Of a stretch of 21,681 nucleotides of DNA, positions 7,283 through 15,835 are shown in pieces. The notes beneath the pieces were generated by a model. That model did no database searches, was not told the DNA's origin, and saw nothing but the letters and a program-made list of their open reading frames with translations. Location of the stretch: positions 30,042 to 51,722 of the forward strand of contig DITX01000188.1 of assembly GCA_002422225.1 (NCBI GenBank), in the 5' to 3' direction. Positions within the stretch are counted from its first letter, which is position 1; every line of letters starts with the position of its first letter. Both the position numbers and the translations under genes were made by a program. Origin of the DNA: Gammaproteobacteria bacterium UBA6173. GTDB lineage: Bacteria; Pseudomonadota; Gammaproteobacteria; Pseudomonadales; Pseudohongiellaceae.

Positions 7283-9060
7283 TACTGCCGATAGAGTGGG
7301 GGCAGTTCAAACAGTTTGTGCTGCCGGTCAGTTTTGGTTTGTTTCACAGCACTGCTGCGCGCCGCCCTTAACAGCACCAGCAAACGTTGTCGGTCTTTTT
7401 GCTCAAAGGCATTAGTGTTCCCGGTCGGGCTGCTGCCATACAGCGAAGCCTGTAGCTGGTGGCACAGACTCAATACCTCCGGATTTTCCAAGTGGGCTGC
7501 AAGATCATCCAGATTGTGCAGGCCAGGATCACTGAAGTATTGTCTGCCCCAGGCGATCAAACGGATACGCAACTGTTGTGGCGTGTCCTTTGAAAGACTC
7601 TTTTCCAGATCAGCAAAGGCTAGTCTTTCCTGACCTTCGGCGATATCACGCTCATATGCAGCGGTACGCACTACCGCTGGCGTGGCCCGCTCCAATAGTC
7701 GGCTCTGGCGACGGCGCCACAACCACCACATGCCGGCAAGGATAAGCACAATCGTGACTGCCATCACATTCAGTATCCAGGCAGGCGTGCGCGCACTACT
7801 CATCAGTTCATCTGTCAGGGCGCTTTGCATCAAGCTGCCAGGTGCCCCGCCGATGGCTGTTGCCGTGGCCTCGACTTCATCACCTGGAAACACGCCACCT
7901 ACCGGCGTAACCTGTATCAAGGATGCCGGAATGACACTGCTGCGTAGTTCATTGTTCTTCACATCCCACCAAGGCAGATTCACTTCAGGGATGACAACTG
8001 AGCCCGCACTTGTGGCAACCAAAACATACTTTTCAATGCGTGTGCCAACAATATTGCCATCAACCACCCTACGTTCGATCACCGGTTGCTCCGGGTAGAC
8101 ATTCATACGATCGATGTCTGGTCGACCAAGCGGAGGCAGCGCTGCGCCATCCAAGCCATTGGCGACAATGGTTATTGTGCGTTCGACGGAATCACCTGGG
8201 TTCAGACGGGTGATATCCCGATTCCATGTTTCACTGATCTGGATGTCGCTGGCGGGCAACCACGTGCTGTTTGCCGGGAACTCACTTGGACGCTCCTTGA
8301 CTTGAATCGTGTAACCTTCTGCAAACGCGGTCACTGGACGCATGTTAGGGTTGCGGAAAACGAAGTTGCTGGAGCCATCGGTCAGTTCGCCGCGGAATAC
8401 AATGTCCGGGATGACCAGCTCACCACTGCGTTGCGGGAAAATCACATAATTCTTTTCATAGACACCGTAACGAACACCGTCGACCAGCTGTTCATACTGA
8501 TGAGGTGTCCCCAGCATCTGTACCACGGCATTGTCGGGTTCAATTTCGGTAAAAACTGGATTGCGAATACCCGCAATGTTGTAGTGCAATCTAACCGTAA
8601 AGAGCAGTTGCTCCTGCACATAAACTGATTCATCGGACAGAATGGCTTCCAAGAACACATCGTTGCCTGCCGCCAAACCAGTTGCTTCGGGCTCTGTGAC
8701 CGTAATCGTAAAGGCCTCTGTCATCTGGTTTCCGACTACCAGTGCCGGAATCTGCTGTTCCCCAAGTTCACGCGGGAATAGCACTAGCAAGTAATCTGTC
8801 CAGGACTCGATGCGATTGTTAATCGACCGAAGGTGACTGGCGGAGCGGGTGGATATGATTTCAAACTGGTTGCGCAAGGGTTCCAAATCAATCTGAACTC
8901 CTCCTTGTTGACCGTGAACCCTGATGCGCAGTGTGACGCTTTCCCCACGCGCGAGTTCGGTGCGATCGAGGTTGGATTCAACCGCGGCGGGTTGTGCCAA
9001 TGCATTTGCATACAGCAGACTCAAAAAACAAAATGTGATGACGCTGATGAGTTGTTTCAT
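7282..9060 (-). CDS. batD: BatD family secreted, membrane-anchored protein
   Basis: BatD belongs to the Bacteroides aerotolerance (Bat) set. The molecular function is unknown; a periplasmic scaffold role with the VWA proteins BatA and BatB is usually proposed. The 592-residue product has a signal peptide (about 1-22, ending NALA before QPAAVESN). It then has a large beta-rich periplasmic part with repeats of the type RGESVTLRIRV near 38 and NPGDSVERTITI near 287. One transmembrane helix lies at about 427-447 (ILNVMAVTIVLILAGMWWLW), followed by a basic cytoplasmic region of about 140 residues. The start has GGGAAC in front. It begins nine bases after the upstream bat gene and its stop overlaps the yciH start. 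Confidence 0.9.
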   Translation of the reverse strand: MKQLISVITFCFLSLLYANALAQPAAVESNLDRTELARGESVTLRIRVHGQQGGVQIDLEPLRNQFEIISTRSASHLRSINNRIESWTDYLLVLFPRELGEQQIPALVVGNQMTEAFTITVTEPEATGLAAGNDVFLEAILSDESVYVQEQLLFTVRLHYNIAGIRNPVFTEIEPDNAVVQMLGTPHQYEQLVDGVRYGVYEKNYVIFPQRSGELVIPDIVFRGELTDGSSNFVFRNPNMRPVTAFAEGYTIQVKERPSEFPANSTWLPASDIQISETWNRDITRLNPGDSVERTITIVANGLDGAALPPLGRPDIDRMNVYPEQPVIERRVVDGNIVGTRIEKYVLVATSAGSVVIPEVNLPWWDVKNNELRSSVIPASLIQVTPVGGVFPGDEVEATATAIGGAPGSLMQSALTDELMSSARTPAWILNVMAVTIVLILAGMWWLWRRRQSRLLERATPAVVRTAAYERDIAEGQERLAFADLEKSLSKDTPQQLRIRLIAWGRQYFSDPGLHNLDDLAAHLENPEVLSLCHQLQASLYGSSPTGNTNAFEQKDRQRLLVLLRAARSSAVKQTKTDRQHKLFELPPLYRQ

Positions 9061-9069
9061 AAGTTCCCG

Positions 9070-10956
9070 TTAACGTGGTACCTGGCTGGCGGCACGTCGT
9101 TCAATCATGCGCCGGCGTGATTCAAACTGGAATTTGCGCTGCAGCAATTCACCCGGATCATCCTCGATACGGCGCAGGAACTGTTCCAGTGACTCCTGAT
9201 CTTCTTCAACTTCGGTGTTTGCGCGCTGTTGGCTATTGGCGTTGTCGTTTTCTGACTCTTCCTGTTGTTCAGTAGGCTCCTTTTCCTCGGACTCTTGCGG
9301 ATCCTGAGGCTCTTGCTGTTCTTGTTCCGGCGGGGCTTCTTGTTGCTCGCCTTCCTCGTCTTCAGCCTGCTGTTCTTGCTGTTCTTCCTGCTCTTGCTGT
9401 TCCTGTTGTTGCTCTTCTTGCTCTTGCTGTTGTTGTTCTTCGAGCAGCTTTTCTACGATTTCTTTGTTTTTCAGAGCGTCGGCATGATCAGGTTGCAGGT
9501 CGAGTACCGACTGATAGGCCGCGATGGATTCTTCAAAGCGCTCTGCAAACGCCAAGGCATTGCCGAGGTTAAATTTGGAATCCAGATCATCACCGAGGCT
9601 GAACTCAGCAATCGCACCACTATAATCACCCGAGCGATAGTTAGCAGTGCCACGCCATGCGCTGTTGTCAAACAACACTGCGGCGGTCACAGGATCTTCT
9701 TCCTCCATGGCACGCAAGCCACGTTGGTCACGGTTCAACCATAAGCTTCTGATATCAAAACCGGTTTTCGGTTGTGCCGGCACGGCACTGCCAGGCTGTG
9801 ATCCAATCGGCAAGGTATTCATCAGCATTTCGTCTGACATGTCGTCATCCGACAAGAGGATGGGCGTGTTGGTCTGTTGGGCCCAGGCAGGCTGAGGAGG
9901 GCTCACTAGCAGCAATGCCCCACCAATGATTGCGAGCTGCAATATCCAGCCACGTCGGAAGCATAAAGCGCACAGCGGCACCAGTAGCAGCAACAGCCAA
10001 GGGCCGGCGTCGTACCAAAGCTCCACTTCTTCGTCTGTTTCCAGGTAGCTGTCGGCGTCTGCCCTCAGACTTTCTTCCAGAATGTACTCGATATCGGCAT
10101 TGTCGATGCTGATGTCCTGGTAGCGACCGTTTAACTGTTCAGTCAGTGTAATCAGGTTGCCTCGGTTCAGTGTGCTCACGACCATCTGGCCGTTGCTGTC
10201 GCGCAGGTAGTCGCCATTGGCAGCGGGAATTGGCGCGCCTTGCGTGCTGCCAATGCCAATAATACTCAAAGGGTACCGGCCATCATTCAGCGAGTCCCAG
10301 ATTGCGTTGTTTTGTTCAGGTGGAATGCCGGATGTCAGTAACAGAATACGGCCATTTACCGCGGCCGCTTCGTCCATCAATTGCCGTGCCATCAGTACAG
10401 CATGGCCTGGATTGTTGCCAATAACCGGCATGATGTTGGGATTTAAAGCGGGTACCAGCGCCCGGATACTGATGGAGTCATCCGTCAGCGGCGTCACCAT
10501 ATGCGCTTCACCGCCATAAACTACCAAGGCTGTCTGACCTTCCGTGCGTGCGTCCAGGATGTCCATGATCTTGCGTCGGGCAACCGTAATGCGGTTGGGA
10601 TCAAAATCATTGGCGAACATGCCCAATGTCAGATCCAACACAATAACCAGCGCGTCCTGTCGCTGCTGCACAGGTTGAGTTTGTTTGGACCAAGTGGGGC
10701 CGGCTAGGGCGACCACCGCCAAGGTCCACACGGCCATCAACATGTATAAAGGCAGACGTTGAGAGGTGTTTTTTGTGGAGTTGAGCAGGTACGGCAACAG
10801 GCTCTGATCGATGACTTTGTGCCACGCACTCCCTTGTGAGTCCAGGTGCCAAAGTCGGCGGATAAAGAATAATGCCGGCAGCAATGCTAACAACCACAAG
10901 GGACGCAGAAAGTGGAAGTCAGTGATGGCCTGCGTCAGCGTCAAGGAGTCATTCAT
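9070..10956 (-). CDS. BatB-BatC fusion: membrane VWA domain plus TPR domain and Gln/Glu-rich tail
   Basis: Two Bat proteins are joined in one 628-residue chain. The BatB part has membrane helices at about 20-36 and 68-86, a von Willebrand A domain (about 100-290), and a helix near 318-334. A second hydrophobic stretch at about 338-358 ends PAWAQQ and looks like a signal peptide left from a separate BatC. Then comes a TPR region (about 425-500), a 70-residue Gln/Glu-rich stretch (about 504-570), and a terminal motif DDPGELLQRKFQFE typical of gammaproteobacterial fusions. The metal site is degenerate: Asp108-x-Thr110-x-Gly112 and LLTSG instead of DxSxS and LLTDG. The start overlaps the batA stop as ATGA, with GGAG upstream. 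Confidence 0.9.
   Translation of the reverse strand: MNDSLTLTQAITDFHFLRPLWLLALLPALFFIRRLWHLDSQGSAWHKVIDQSLLPYLLNSTKNTSQRLPLYMLMAVWTLAVVALAGPTWSKQTQPVQQRQDALVIVLDLTLGMFANDFDPNRITVARRKIMDILDARTEGQTALVVYGGEAHMVTPLTDDSISIRALVPALNPNIMPVIGNNPGHAVLMARQLMDEAAAVNGRILLLTSGIPPEQNNAIWDSLNDGRYPLSIIGIGSTQGAPIPAANGDYLRDSNGQMVVSTLNRGNLITLTEQLNGRYQDISIDNADIEYILEESLRADADSYLETDEEVELWYDAGPWLLLLLVPLCALCFRRGWILQLAIIGGALLLVSPPQPAWAQQTNTPILLSDDDMSDEMLMNTLPIGSQPGSAVPAQPKTGFDIRSLWLNRDQRGLRAMEEEDPVTAAVLFDNSAWRGTANYRSGDYSGAIAEFSLGDDLDSKFNLGNALAFAERFEESIAAYQSVLDLQPDHADALKNKEIVEKLLEEQQQQEQEEQQQEQQEQEEQQEQQAEDEEGEQQEAPPEQEQQEPQDPQESEEKEPTEQQEESENDNANSQQRANTEVEEDQESLEQFLRRIEDDPGELLQRKFQFESRRRMIERRAASQVPR
9247..9447 (-). repeat. 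Low-complexity Gln/Glu codon tract in the BatB-BatC fusion
   Basis: About 67 codons are mostly CAA/CAG and GAA/GAG, giving a Gln/Glu-rich, likely extended helical or disordered segment between the TPR region and the conserved C-terminal motif. The base composition (on the plus strand, runs of CTTGCTGTT-type units) suggests growth by slippage. The long Leu/Phe-rich open frame on the opposite strand is only its mirror. Confidence 0.75.
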
Positions 10957-12005
10957 ACAATTTCTCCAGACGCGGGCGCTTTAGTCGGCGTGGTTTGGCG
11001 ACTGGCGGCCGGAATGCGGGTTGCGGCAGGCAATGCCAGCAGGGCCAGCAGAAAACTCAACAACAGTGCAGCACCCAGTGGCCAATGGAACAATAAGGTA
11101 ACTGGACGATAGGTTTGTTCGTCCTGCTCAATCGGTTCCATTTGATCCAGTTCGTCATAAATCTCAACCATGTCTTCCAAGGTTCTGGCGCGGAAGTAAC
11201 GACCGCCGGTCATTTCTGCAATTTGTGTCATGGTGGCATCGTCAATTTCCGAGATCAGTGCACCGGGGCGATTACCAAACATGGAGCGTTGTGCAAACTG
11301 GTCTGATGCAATACCCACCACGTGCATAGTGATACCTTCAGTGCGTGCCAGTTGTGCCGCCTGTACCGGCGTCAGCTCGCCGGCGTTGTTGATGCCGTCG
11401 GTCAGCAAAATCATGATGCGCCGGTTTTCGGGCTGTTGGCGAAGGTGTTTTACACTGATGCCAACGGCATCACCAATTGCGGTGGCAGATTCATCGATCA
11501 TACCGATTTCCAGTTCTTCAACCAGGCGTTGCACGGTGCCCAGGTCATACGTCATCGGCGTGAGAATATACGCATGTGCCGCAAACAACGCCAAGCCGAG
11601 ACGGTCGCCTTCACGTTTTTCAACAAAGTCGCTGATGACTGCTTTCATGACCTGAAAACGTGACAGCTGGGTGTTATTCAAAAACATGTCACGTGCTTCC
11701 ATACTGCCGGACATGTCGAGTGTCAGCATCATGTCGCGCCCGGTGGTTGGAATCTGCACGGGATCACCTACCCACTGCGGACGGCTGCCGGCGATAACCA
11801 CCAGAATCCAAATCAACGAACAGCATATAAGCATCAAAACGCTTTTGTTGTAGTGCCGATTGGCATCTGTATGCAACTGCACCAACTGGCGATAAAACGG
11901 TATGCGCAGCGCAGCATCCTGACGAGGTGCACGTGGCATCAGCCAGTACACAAGCAGGGGGAGTGGAAGGGCCAAAAACACCAATGGCCAGGAAAATTCA
12001 AGCAT
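10953..12005 (-). CDS. batA: BatA: membrane-anchored VWA-domain protein
   Basis: The 350-residue product (start MLEFSWPLVF) has two N-terminal helices (about 6-23 and 55-73), a von Willebrand A domain and a C-terminal helix (about 305-326), the BatA layout. The metal-ion-dependent adhesion site is intact: Asp97-x-Ser99-x-Ser101, Thr152 in TPMTYD, and Asp203 in LLTDG. BatA is thought to work in the periplasmic face or membrane with BatB and BatD under control of the MoxR ATPase; the reaction or client is unknown. An in-frame extension from 12146 would add 47 residues lacking membrane features and lying inside the upstream gene, so it is rejected. The start overlaps the DUF4381 gene by eight bases. 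Confidence 0.93.
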   Translation of the reverse strand: MLEFSWPLVFLALPLPLLVYWLMPRAPRQDAALRIPFYRQLVQLHTDANRHYNKSVLMLICCSLIWILVVIAGSRPQWVGDPVQIPTTGRDMMLTLDMSGSMEARDMFLNNTQLSRFQVMKAVISDFVEKREGDRLGLALFAAHAYILTPMTYDLGTVQRLVEELEIGMIDESATAIGDAVGISVKHLRQQPENRRIMILLTDGINNAGELTPVQAAQLARTEGITMHVVGIASDQFAQRSMFGNRPGALISEIDDATMTQIAEMTGGRYFRARTLEDMVEIYDELDQMEPIEQDEQTYRPVTLLFHWPLGAALLLSFLLALLALPAATRIPAASRQTTPTKAPASGEIV

Positions 12006-12561
12006 GATTATCAGCCGCCGCGCTTGTTTTGTTTTTGTGGTGGTCAGATGTTGACGCAGTGTCGAGTTTAGCCAAATACAGATTTTTAATCCATTCGCGC
12101 GCCATGCGTTCAAGCGCGTCAGCGTCGACATCGCAGCGCGGTGCAAAACGGCCTTGCGCTAGTATCTGCGCCAGCTGCGTTGTTAAAAGTCCGGCGGTGT
12201 CGTGCTGTCTGAGCAGGCTGACCCAAGCCTGACCACTCAACCCCGCTACTGCGTTGTGTTCAAGGTGTAATAGTGCGACCCGTCGCAAGACGGCATTGAC
12301 GTTGTTTACAAACACCAGTCGGTTGGCCATATCGCTTTCGCCAGCGGCTGTCAGCAGTTGACGGGCATTTGCCAGCTCGCGGGTGGCTGCATTCAGGCGC
12401 TTCTGCAGTGTCAGACGTTTTTGAAGACGCCAGCTACCATAGATGGCCAGTGCCAGTAATAATGCCGCCAATACCCACCAGCCCGGTGCCAACGGCCAGT
12501 AACTGACCTCGCCGGGCATGCGGATATCTGCCAATTCACTTAAAGCGTCTGCGATGTCCAT
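11998..12561 (-). CDS. DUF4381 family membrane protein of the MoxR/Bat operon
   Basis: The 187-residue product matches DUF4381 proteins found between DUF58 and batA genes in Proteobacteria. It has an N-terminal conserved stretch (DIRMPGEVSYWPLAPGWW, about 12-29), one membrane helix at about 28-45, then a soluble, mainly helical domain containing FVNNVNAVLRRVALLH (about 84-99) and LSGQAWVSLL. The function is unknown. The gene overlaps the end of the DUF58 gene by 22 bases and the start of batA by eight, so all three are translated from one message with coupling. The assignment rests on the N-terminal motif, topology and operon position. Confidence 0.88.
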   Translation of the reverse strand: MDIADALSELADIRMPGEVSYWPLAPGWWVLAALLLALAIYGSWRLQKRLTLQKRLNAATRELANARQLLTAAGESDMANRLVFVNNVNAVLRRVALLHLEHNAVAGLSGQAWVSLLRQHDTAGLLTTQLAQILAQGRFAPRCDVDADALERMAREWIKNLYLAKLDTASTSDHHKNKTSAAADNHA

Positions 12562-13514
12562 TGATGTATCCGTTCTACTACCGGTTGATCGGTTCTAAGG
12601 GTCAGCAAGGGAATTTTTAATCTATTCAGTTCAGCCTGCAATTGATCAAGTCTTTGCTGATAAAGATGTTGATAGTTATCGCGTGCATTTTTGCTGAAGG
12701 TGTTCAAGGTGCCTTTTTCGCGACCGTCGGTGATATTGTAATAACCGGGCACCGGCAGATTCTCTTCCAGACTATCGTGTACAAAACAGCACACCACATT
12801 GTTGTGCAGAGAGATCTGATAAAGATACTGAAATCCGGCTTCATTGATGCTACTGAAGTCGCTGATGATATACAGCGTGCTACCGGGTTTGGTGATACGA
12901 CGAATGTGGCTCAGTGCATTGGCCAGACCACCTGAGTCGCGTTCCGGTCTGGCGGCGCCACTGGTCGCCTTGGCGGCGAGGTCGGTATTAGCCAGTTGTA
13001 TCTGATTCAATAAATGCAGGGCCGAACGGCGGCTGCGTTTAGGTCTGACCAAGCTGTAGTTGTCATCGGCATACACCAGACCCCCCACCCTGTCACCATT
13101 GTCGATCGCAAGCCAACAGAAGATGGCCGCCGCTTGTGCGGCAATAACGGACTTGAATGCGGTCTGGCTGCCAAAAAACATTGAGTTTGACTGGTCGACG
13201 GCAATGATCACGGGGCGTTCGCGTTCTTCGCGGAATACTTTGGTGAACGGCTTGCCGATTCGCGCGGTGACGCGCCAGTCAATCGTGCGGATATCATCAC
13301 CCGCTTGGTAAGGGCGGAACTCTTCAAAGTCGATGCCGCGGCCACGGATTTTAGACATATGCTGTCCTGAAATGCCGGCGACCGAGCGTCTATGTGTGAC
13401 GTATTCCAGTGTGCGTGCAGCGTACCGCTGCAACAGTAGATCCTGCAGGCCAATAACTGCCCCTTTGGCCTGATACAGCGCCTGATGGGGTAGAATGCGT
13501 GGCGACTTGCTCAT
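12540..13514 (-). CDS. DUF58 protein (VWA-like, MoxR-associated)
   Basis: The 324-residue product carries the DUF58 signature at residues 57-80 (starting RGRGIDFEEF and ending IRTIDW), followed by ARIGKPFTKVFREERE. The second half is a VWA-like fold with a MIDAS-type Asp107-x-Ser109-x-Ser111 (VDQSNSM). There are no transmembrane segments, unlike many DUF58 proteins, so it is likely cytoplasmic and a direct partner of the MoxR ATPase. MoxR-DUF58 pairs are thought to form a chaperone-like system that acts on protein or metal-cofactor maturation; the client here is unknown. GGAG lies seven bases before the ATG. The gene begins 89 bases after moxR ends. Confidence 0.93.
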   Translation of the reverse strand: MSKSPRILPHQALYQAKGAVIGLQDLLLQRYAARTLEYVTHRRSVAGISGQHMSKIRGRGIDFEEFRPYQAGDDIRTIDWRVTARIGKPFTKVFREERERPVIIAVDQSNSMFFGSQTAFKSVIAAQAAAIFCWLAIDNGDRVGGLVYADDNYSLVRPKRSRRSALHLLNQIQLANTDLAAKATSGAARPERDSGGLANALSHIRRITKPGSTLYIISDFSSINEAGFQYLYQISLHNNVVCCFVHDSLEENLPVPGYYNITDGREKGTLNTFSKNARDNYQHLYQQRLDQLQAELNRLKIPLLTLRTDQPVVERIHQWTSQTL

Positions 13515-13603
13515 TGTGTCTCCGGGCCGGTGCGGGGCAATCCGAGATCGGCTATTAGCGTAAGTTCAGTCAGTGGTTGGCAACGCGTCAGCATGCCAGG
13601 GCC

Positions 13604-14563
13604 TCAAGCCGACGGAACCCGCTCCAGAATGGTCGCCAATACTTTGTCCGGGGTGATACCACTGGCTTCCGCTTCAAAACTGAGCAGTACACGGTGGCGC
13701 AGCACGTCAAACATCACTGCCTGCACGTCGTCCGGCGATACAAAGTCGTTGCCTTTGATCCAGGCATGTGCACGTGAACAGCGGTCCAGTGCGATGGTGC
13801 CACGCGGACTGGCGCCAAAATCAATCCAGCCTGCCAGATCAGCGCCGTACACATCGGGATTACGCGTTGCCATAATCAACTGAATAATATATTCCTCAAC
13901 CGCTGGCGCCATGTGCATTGCCAGAATTTCCTGGCGGGCGGCAAACAGGTCTTCCTGACTGACAATTTCCGGAATGGTGGGCGCTACATTTTTGGCTTCG
14001 TTTCTAACCAGTTGCAAAATGCTACGCTCGGCCTCAGCCGTTGGGTAGGTAATGGACACATGCATCAGAAAGCGGTCAAGCTGCGCTTCAGGCAGCGGGT
14101 AGGTCCCTTCCTGTTCAATCGGGTTTTGTGTGGCCATGACAAGGAACAGTGGCGGTAATTTAAAGGATTCCCTGCCGACAGAAACCTGATGTTCCGCCAT
14201 GGCTTCCAGCAGTGCCGACTGAACTTTGGCAGGCGCTCGGTTGATTTCGTCAGCCAGTACCAAGTTGTGAAAGATCGGGCCGGGCTGAAAGCGGAAGGAT
14301 CCATCTTCAGGACGGTAAATTTCAGTACCGGTAATATCGCTGGGCAGTAGGTCAGGCGTGAACTGAATTCGGTGAAAGTCACCTTCAATGGCGCGGGACA
14401 AATCTTTGATTGCCTTGGTTTTTGCAAGTCCCGGGGCACCTTCCACCAACAGATGGCCGTCGGCCAGCAGGGCTATCAACAATCGATCGACCAGTTTCTC
14501 CTGTCCGATGATCTGCTGAGTGAGCCAGGTTTTCAGTGCTGTTATTGTATTGTGATGACTCAT
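13604..14563 (-). CDS. moxR: MoxR family AAA+ ATPase
   Basis: The 319-residue product is a MoxR ATPase. Walker A is GAPGLAKT (42-49), Walker B is LVLADE (101-106) followed by INRAPAKVQSALLEAM, and the sensor-1 region is ATQNPIEQEGTYPLPEAQLDRF. The C-terminal lid domain has the family segment ASPRGTIALDR. MoxR ATPases use ATP to remodel or activate partner proteins with VWA domains; the partners are presumably the DUF58 protein, BatA and the BatB-BatC fusion downstream. It is the first gene of the minus-strand operon and is divergent from pyrD, with 208 bases between the starts. AGG lies about eight bases before its ATG, and a good promoter is seen upstream. Confidence 0.96.
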   Translation of the reverse strand: MSHHNTITALKTWLTQQIIGQEKLVDRLLIALLADGHLLVEGAPGLAKTKAIKDLSRAIEGDFHRIQFTPDLLPSDITGTEIYRPEDGSFRFQPGPIFHNLVLADEINRAPAKVQSALLEAMAEHQVSVGRESFKLPPLFLVMATQNPIEQEGTYPLPEAQLDRFLMHVSITYPTAEAERSILQLVRNEAKNVAPTIPEIVSQEDLFAARQEILAMHMAPAVEEYIIQLIMATRNPDVYGADLAGWIDFGASPRGTIALDRCSRAHAWIKGNDFVSPDDVQAVMFDVLRHRVLLSFEAEASGITPDKVLATILERVPSA

Positions 14564-14608
14564 AAATTTACCTGTTCTACGAAGCGGGTTGCTGGCCGGA
14601 AGTCAGCG

Positions 14609-14636
14609 ATTGTAACCAATTTAAGCCTGATGTCTA
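14609..14636 (-). promoter_or_regulatory. Sigma70-type promoter of the moxR-bat-yciH operon
   Basis: On the minus strand, TAGACA (14636-14631; one mismatch to TTGACA) and TACAAT (14614-14609; one mismatch to TATAAT) are 16 bases apart. Transcription would start near 14602, giving a leader of about 40 bases to the moxR ATG at 14563. Inferred from sequence only. Confidence 0.55.
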
Positions 14637-14693
14637 GCAGGCGCTCGGGTCAGTTTGTCATAGAATGTGGCAGCGCCGTCGCAAGCACTGTCT

Positions 14694-14699
14694 TATAAT
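14694..14699 (+). promoter_or_regulatory. Consensus -10 box (TATAAT) for pyrD
   Basis: A perfect TATAAT lies 72 bases before the pyrD start. A recognisable -35 is missing at 16-18 bases upstream, where CAGCGC is found. A TTGTCA at 14655-14660 is too far away. Transcription would start near 14706, leaving a leader of about 65 bases. This is the only good -10 in this direction in the pyrD-moxR gap. Confidence 0.4.
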
Positions 14700-14771
14700 G
14701 CGGCACATCAGCCTGATGCGTTGCGTTATTTCCCGAAATTTAACTTTGCCAGACCTTCAGAGAGAGATTCC

Positions 14772-15833
14772 ATGTACGGCCTTATGCGCTCATTGTTGTT
14801 CACTTTGCCTACCGAAATCTCGCACCAAGTAGCGATGAGCAGTCTGGATTTGGTTCAGAGCCTGCACTTGCAGGGGCTGCTGGGCGGGGCGCGGGCCGGC
14901 ACCGGTGTGCCGGTCAAGGTCATGGGTATTGATTTTCCAAACGTCCTGGGGCTTGCAGCGGGTCTGGATAAAAATGCTGATCACATTGACGGGCTCGCCG
15001 CACTGGGTTTTGGGTTTATCGAAATCGGCACGCTAACGCCTCGCCCACAGCCTGGAAACCCGTTGCCGCGCTTGTTCAGATTACCGGCGCAGCAGGCCAT
15101 CATCAATCGCATGGGTTTTAACAACAAAGGCATGGATCATGCGCTAGCAAAAATCCGTGACAGCCGGTTTAGCGGCGTGCTGGGTATCAACATAGGCAAA
15201 AATTTTGATACACCAGTAGAAAAGGCCGCGGATGATTATCTGCTTGGCTTACGCAAAGCCTGGGAGTTGGCCAGTTATGTGGTGGTGAATTTGTCATCAC
15301 CGAATACGCCGGGGCTGCGCAGTCTGCAATACGGTGAAGACTTGCGCCGACTGTTGGATGTGCTGAAGCGGGCGCAACATACCTTGTCGCAGGCCGATGG
15401 GCGCCAAGTGCCGCTGGTCATTAAAATTGCGCCTGACCTGAACAGCGAGGAAATTGGGCTGATTGCCGGCAGTTTGCTGGAGTTTGCAGTGGAGGGGGTG
15501 ACAGCAACCAATACCACATTGTCGCGTGTGGGTGTGGAGTCCAACCCTCTGCATAAAGAAGCGGGGGGCTTGAGTGGTGCGCCCGTGCGCGCGGCATCAA
15601 CGCGGGTAATCAGGGAGCTGCATCAGGCACTGGACGGCAAATTGCCCATCATAGGAGTGGGTGGTATCGGCAGTTTGCAGGACGCGCGTGAAAAACTGCA
15701 GGCAGGGGCCAGTCTGCTGCAGATTTACACAGGGTTTATTTATGGTGGCCCGCCTCTGGTGCGAGAGATTGTGGAAGGAGTAAGCCCGAAAGACGTGCAT
15801 CAGCAGTCAGATGTCAGTGTGTCCGGGCGCTGA
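14772..15833 (+). CDS. pyrD: Dihydroorotate dehydrogenase (quinone), class 2
   Basis: PyrD oxidises dihydroorotate to orotate with FMN and membrane quinone, the fourth step of pyrimidine synthesis. The Met at 14772 is chosen because its N-terminus (MYGLMRSLLFTLPTE) matches the amphipathic membrane-binding start of class 2 enzymes; 35 further codons upstream lack any family similarity. The product is 353 residues, about 17 longer than in enterics, mainly from a polar C-terminal tail. Motifs seen: the GLAAGLDKN FMN loop (61-69), GFGFIEIGTLTPRPQPGNP, NRMGFNN, and VNLSSPNTPGLR, whose second serine (Ser176) is the class 2 catalytic base. It ends two bases before a glutaredoxin-like gene and is likely cotranscribed with it. 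Confidence 0.97.
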   Translation: MYGLMRSLLFTLPTEISHQVAMSSLDLVQSLHLQGLLGGARAGTGVPVKVMGIDFPNVLGLAAGLDKNADHIDGLAALGFGFIEIGTLTPRPQPGNPLPRLFRLPAQQAIINRMGFNNKGMDHALAKIRDSRFSGVLGINIGKNFDTPVEKAADDYLLGLRKAWELASYVVVNLSSPNTPGLRSLQYGEDLRRLLDVLKRAQHTLSQADGRQVPLVIKIAPDLNSEEIGLIAGSLLEFAVEGVTATNTTLSRVGVESNPLHKEAGGLSGAPVRAASTRVIRELHQALDGKLPIIGVGGIGSLQDAREKLQAGASLLQIYTGFIYGGPPLVREIVEGVSPKDVHQQSDVSVSGR

Positions 15834-15835
15834 TC

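Noticed and set aside
8086..8628. A 180-codon plus-strand frame inside batD
   Set aside because: It lies wholly within a gene with clear signal peptide and family features, with no ribosome site or recognisable domain.
9265..9744. A Leu/Phe-rich plus-strand frame that looks like a membrane protein
   Set aside because: It is the reverse complement of the Gln/Glu codon tract; the apparent hydrophobic helix comes from that composition.
12006..12146. Longer batA reading from 12146
   Set aside because: The extra 47 residues overlap the DUF4381 coding region and lack the family N-terminus, which begins at the Met at 12005.
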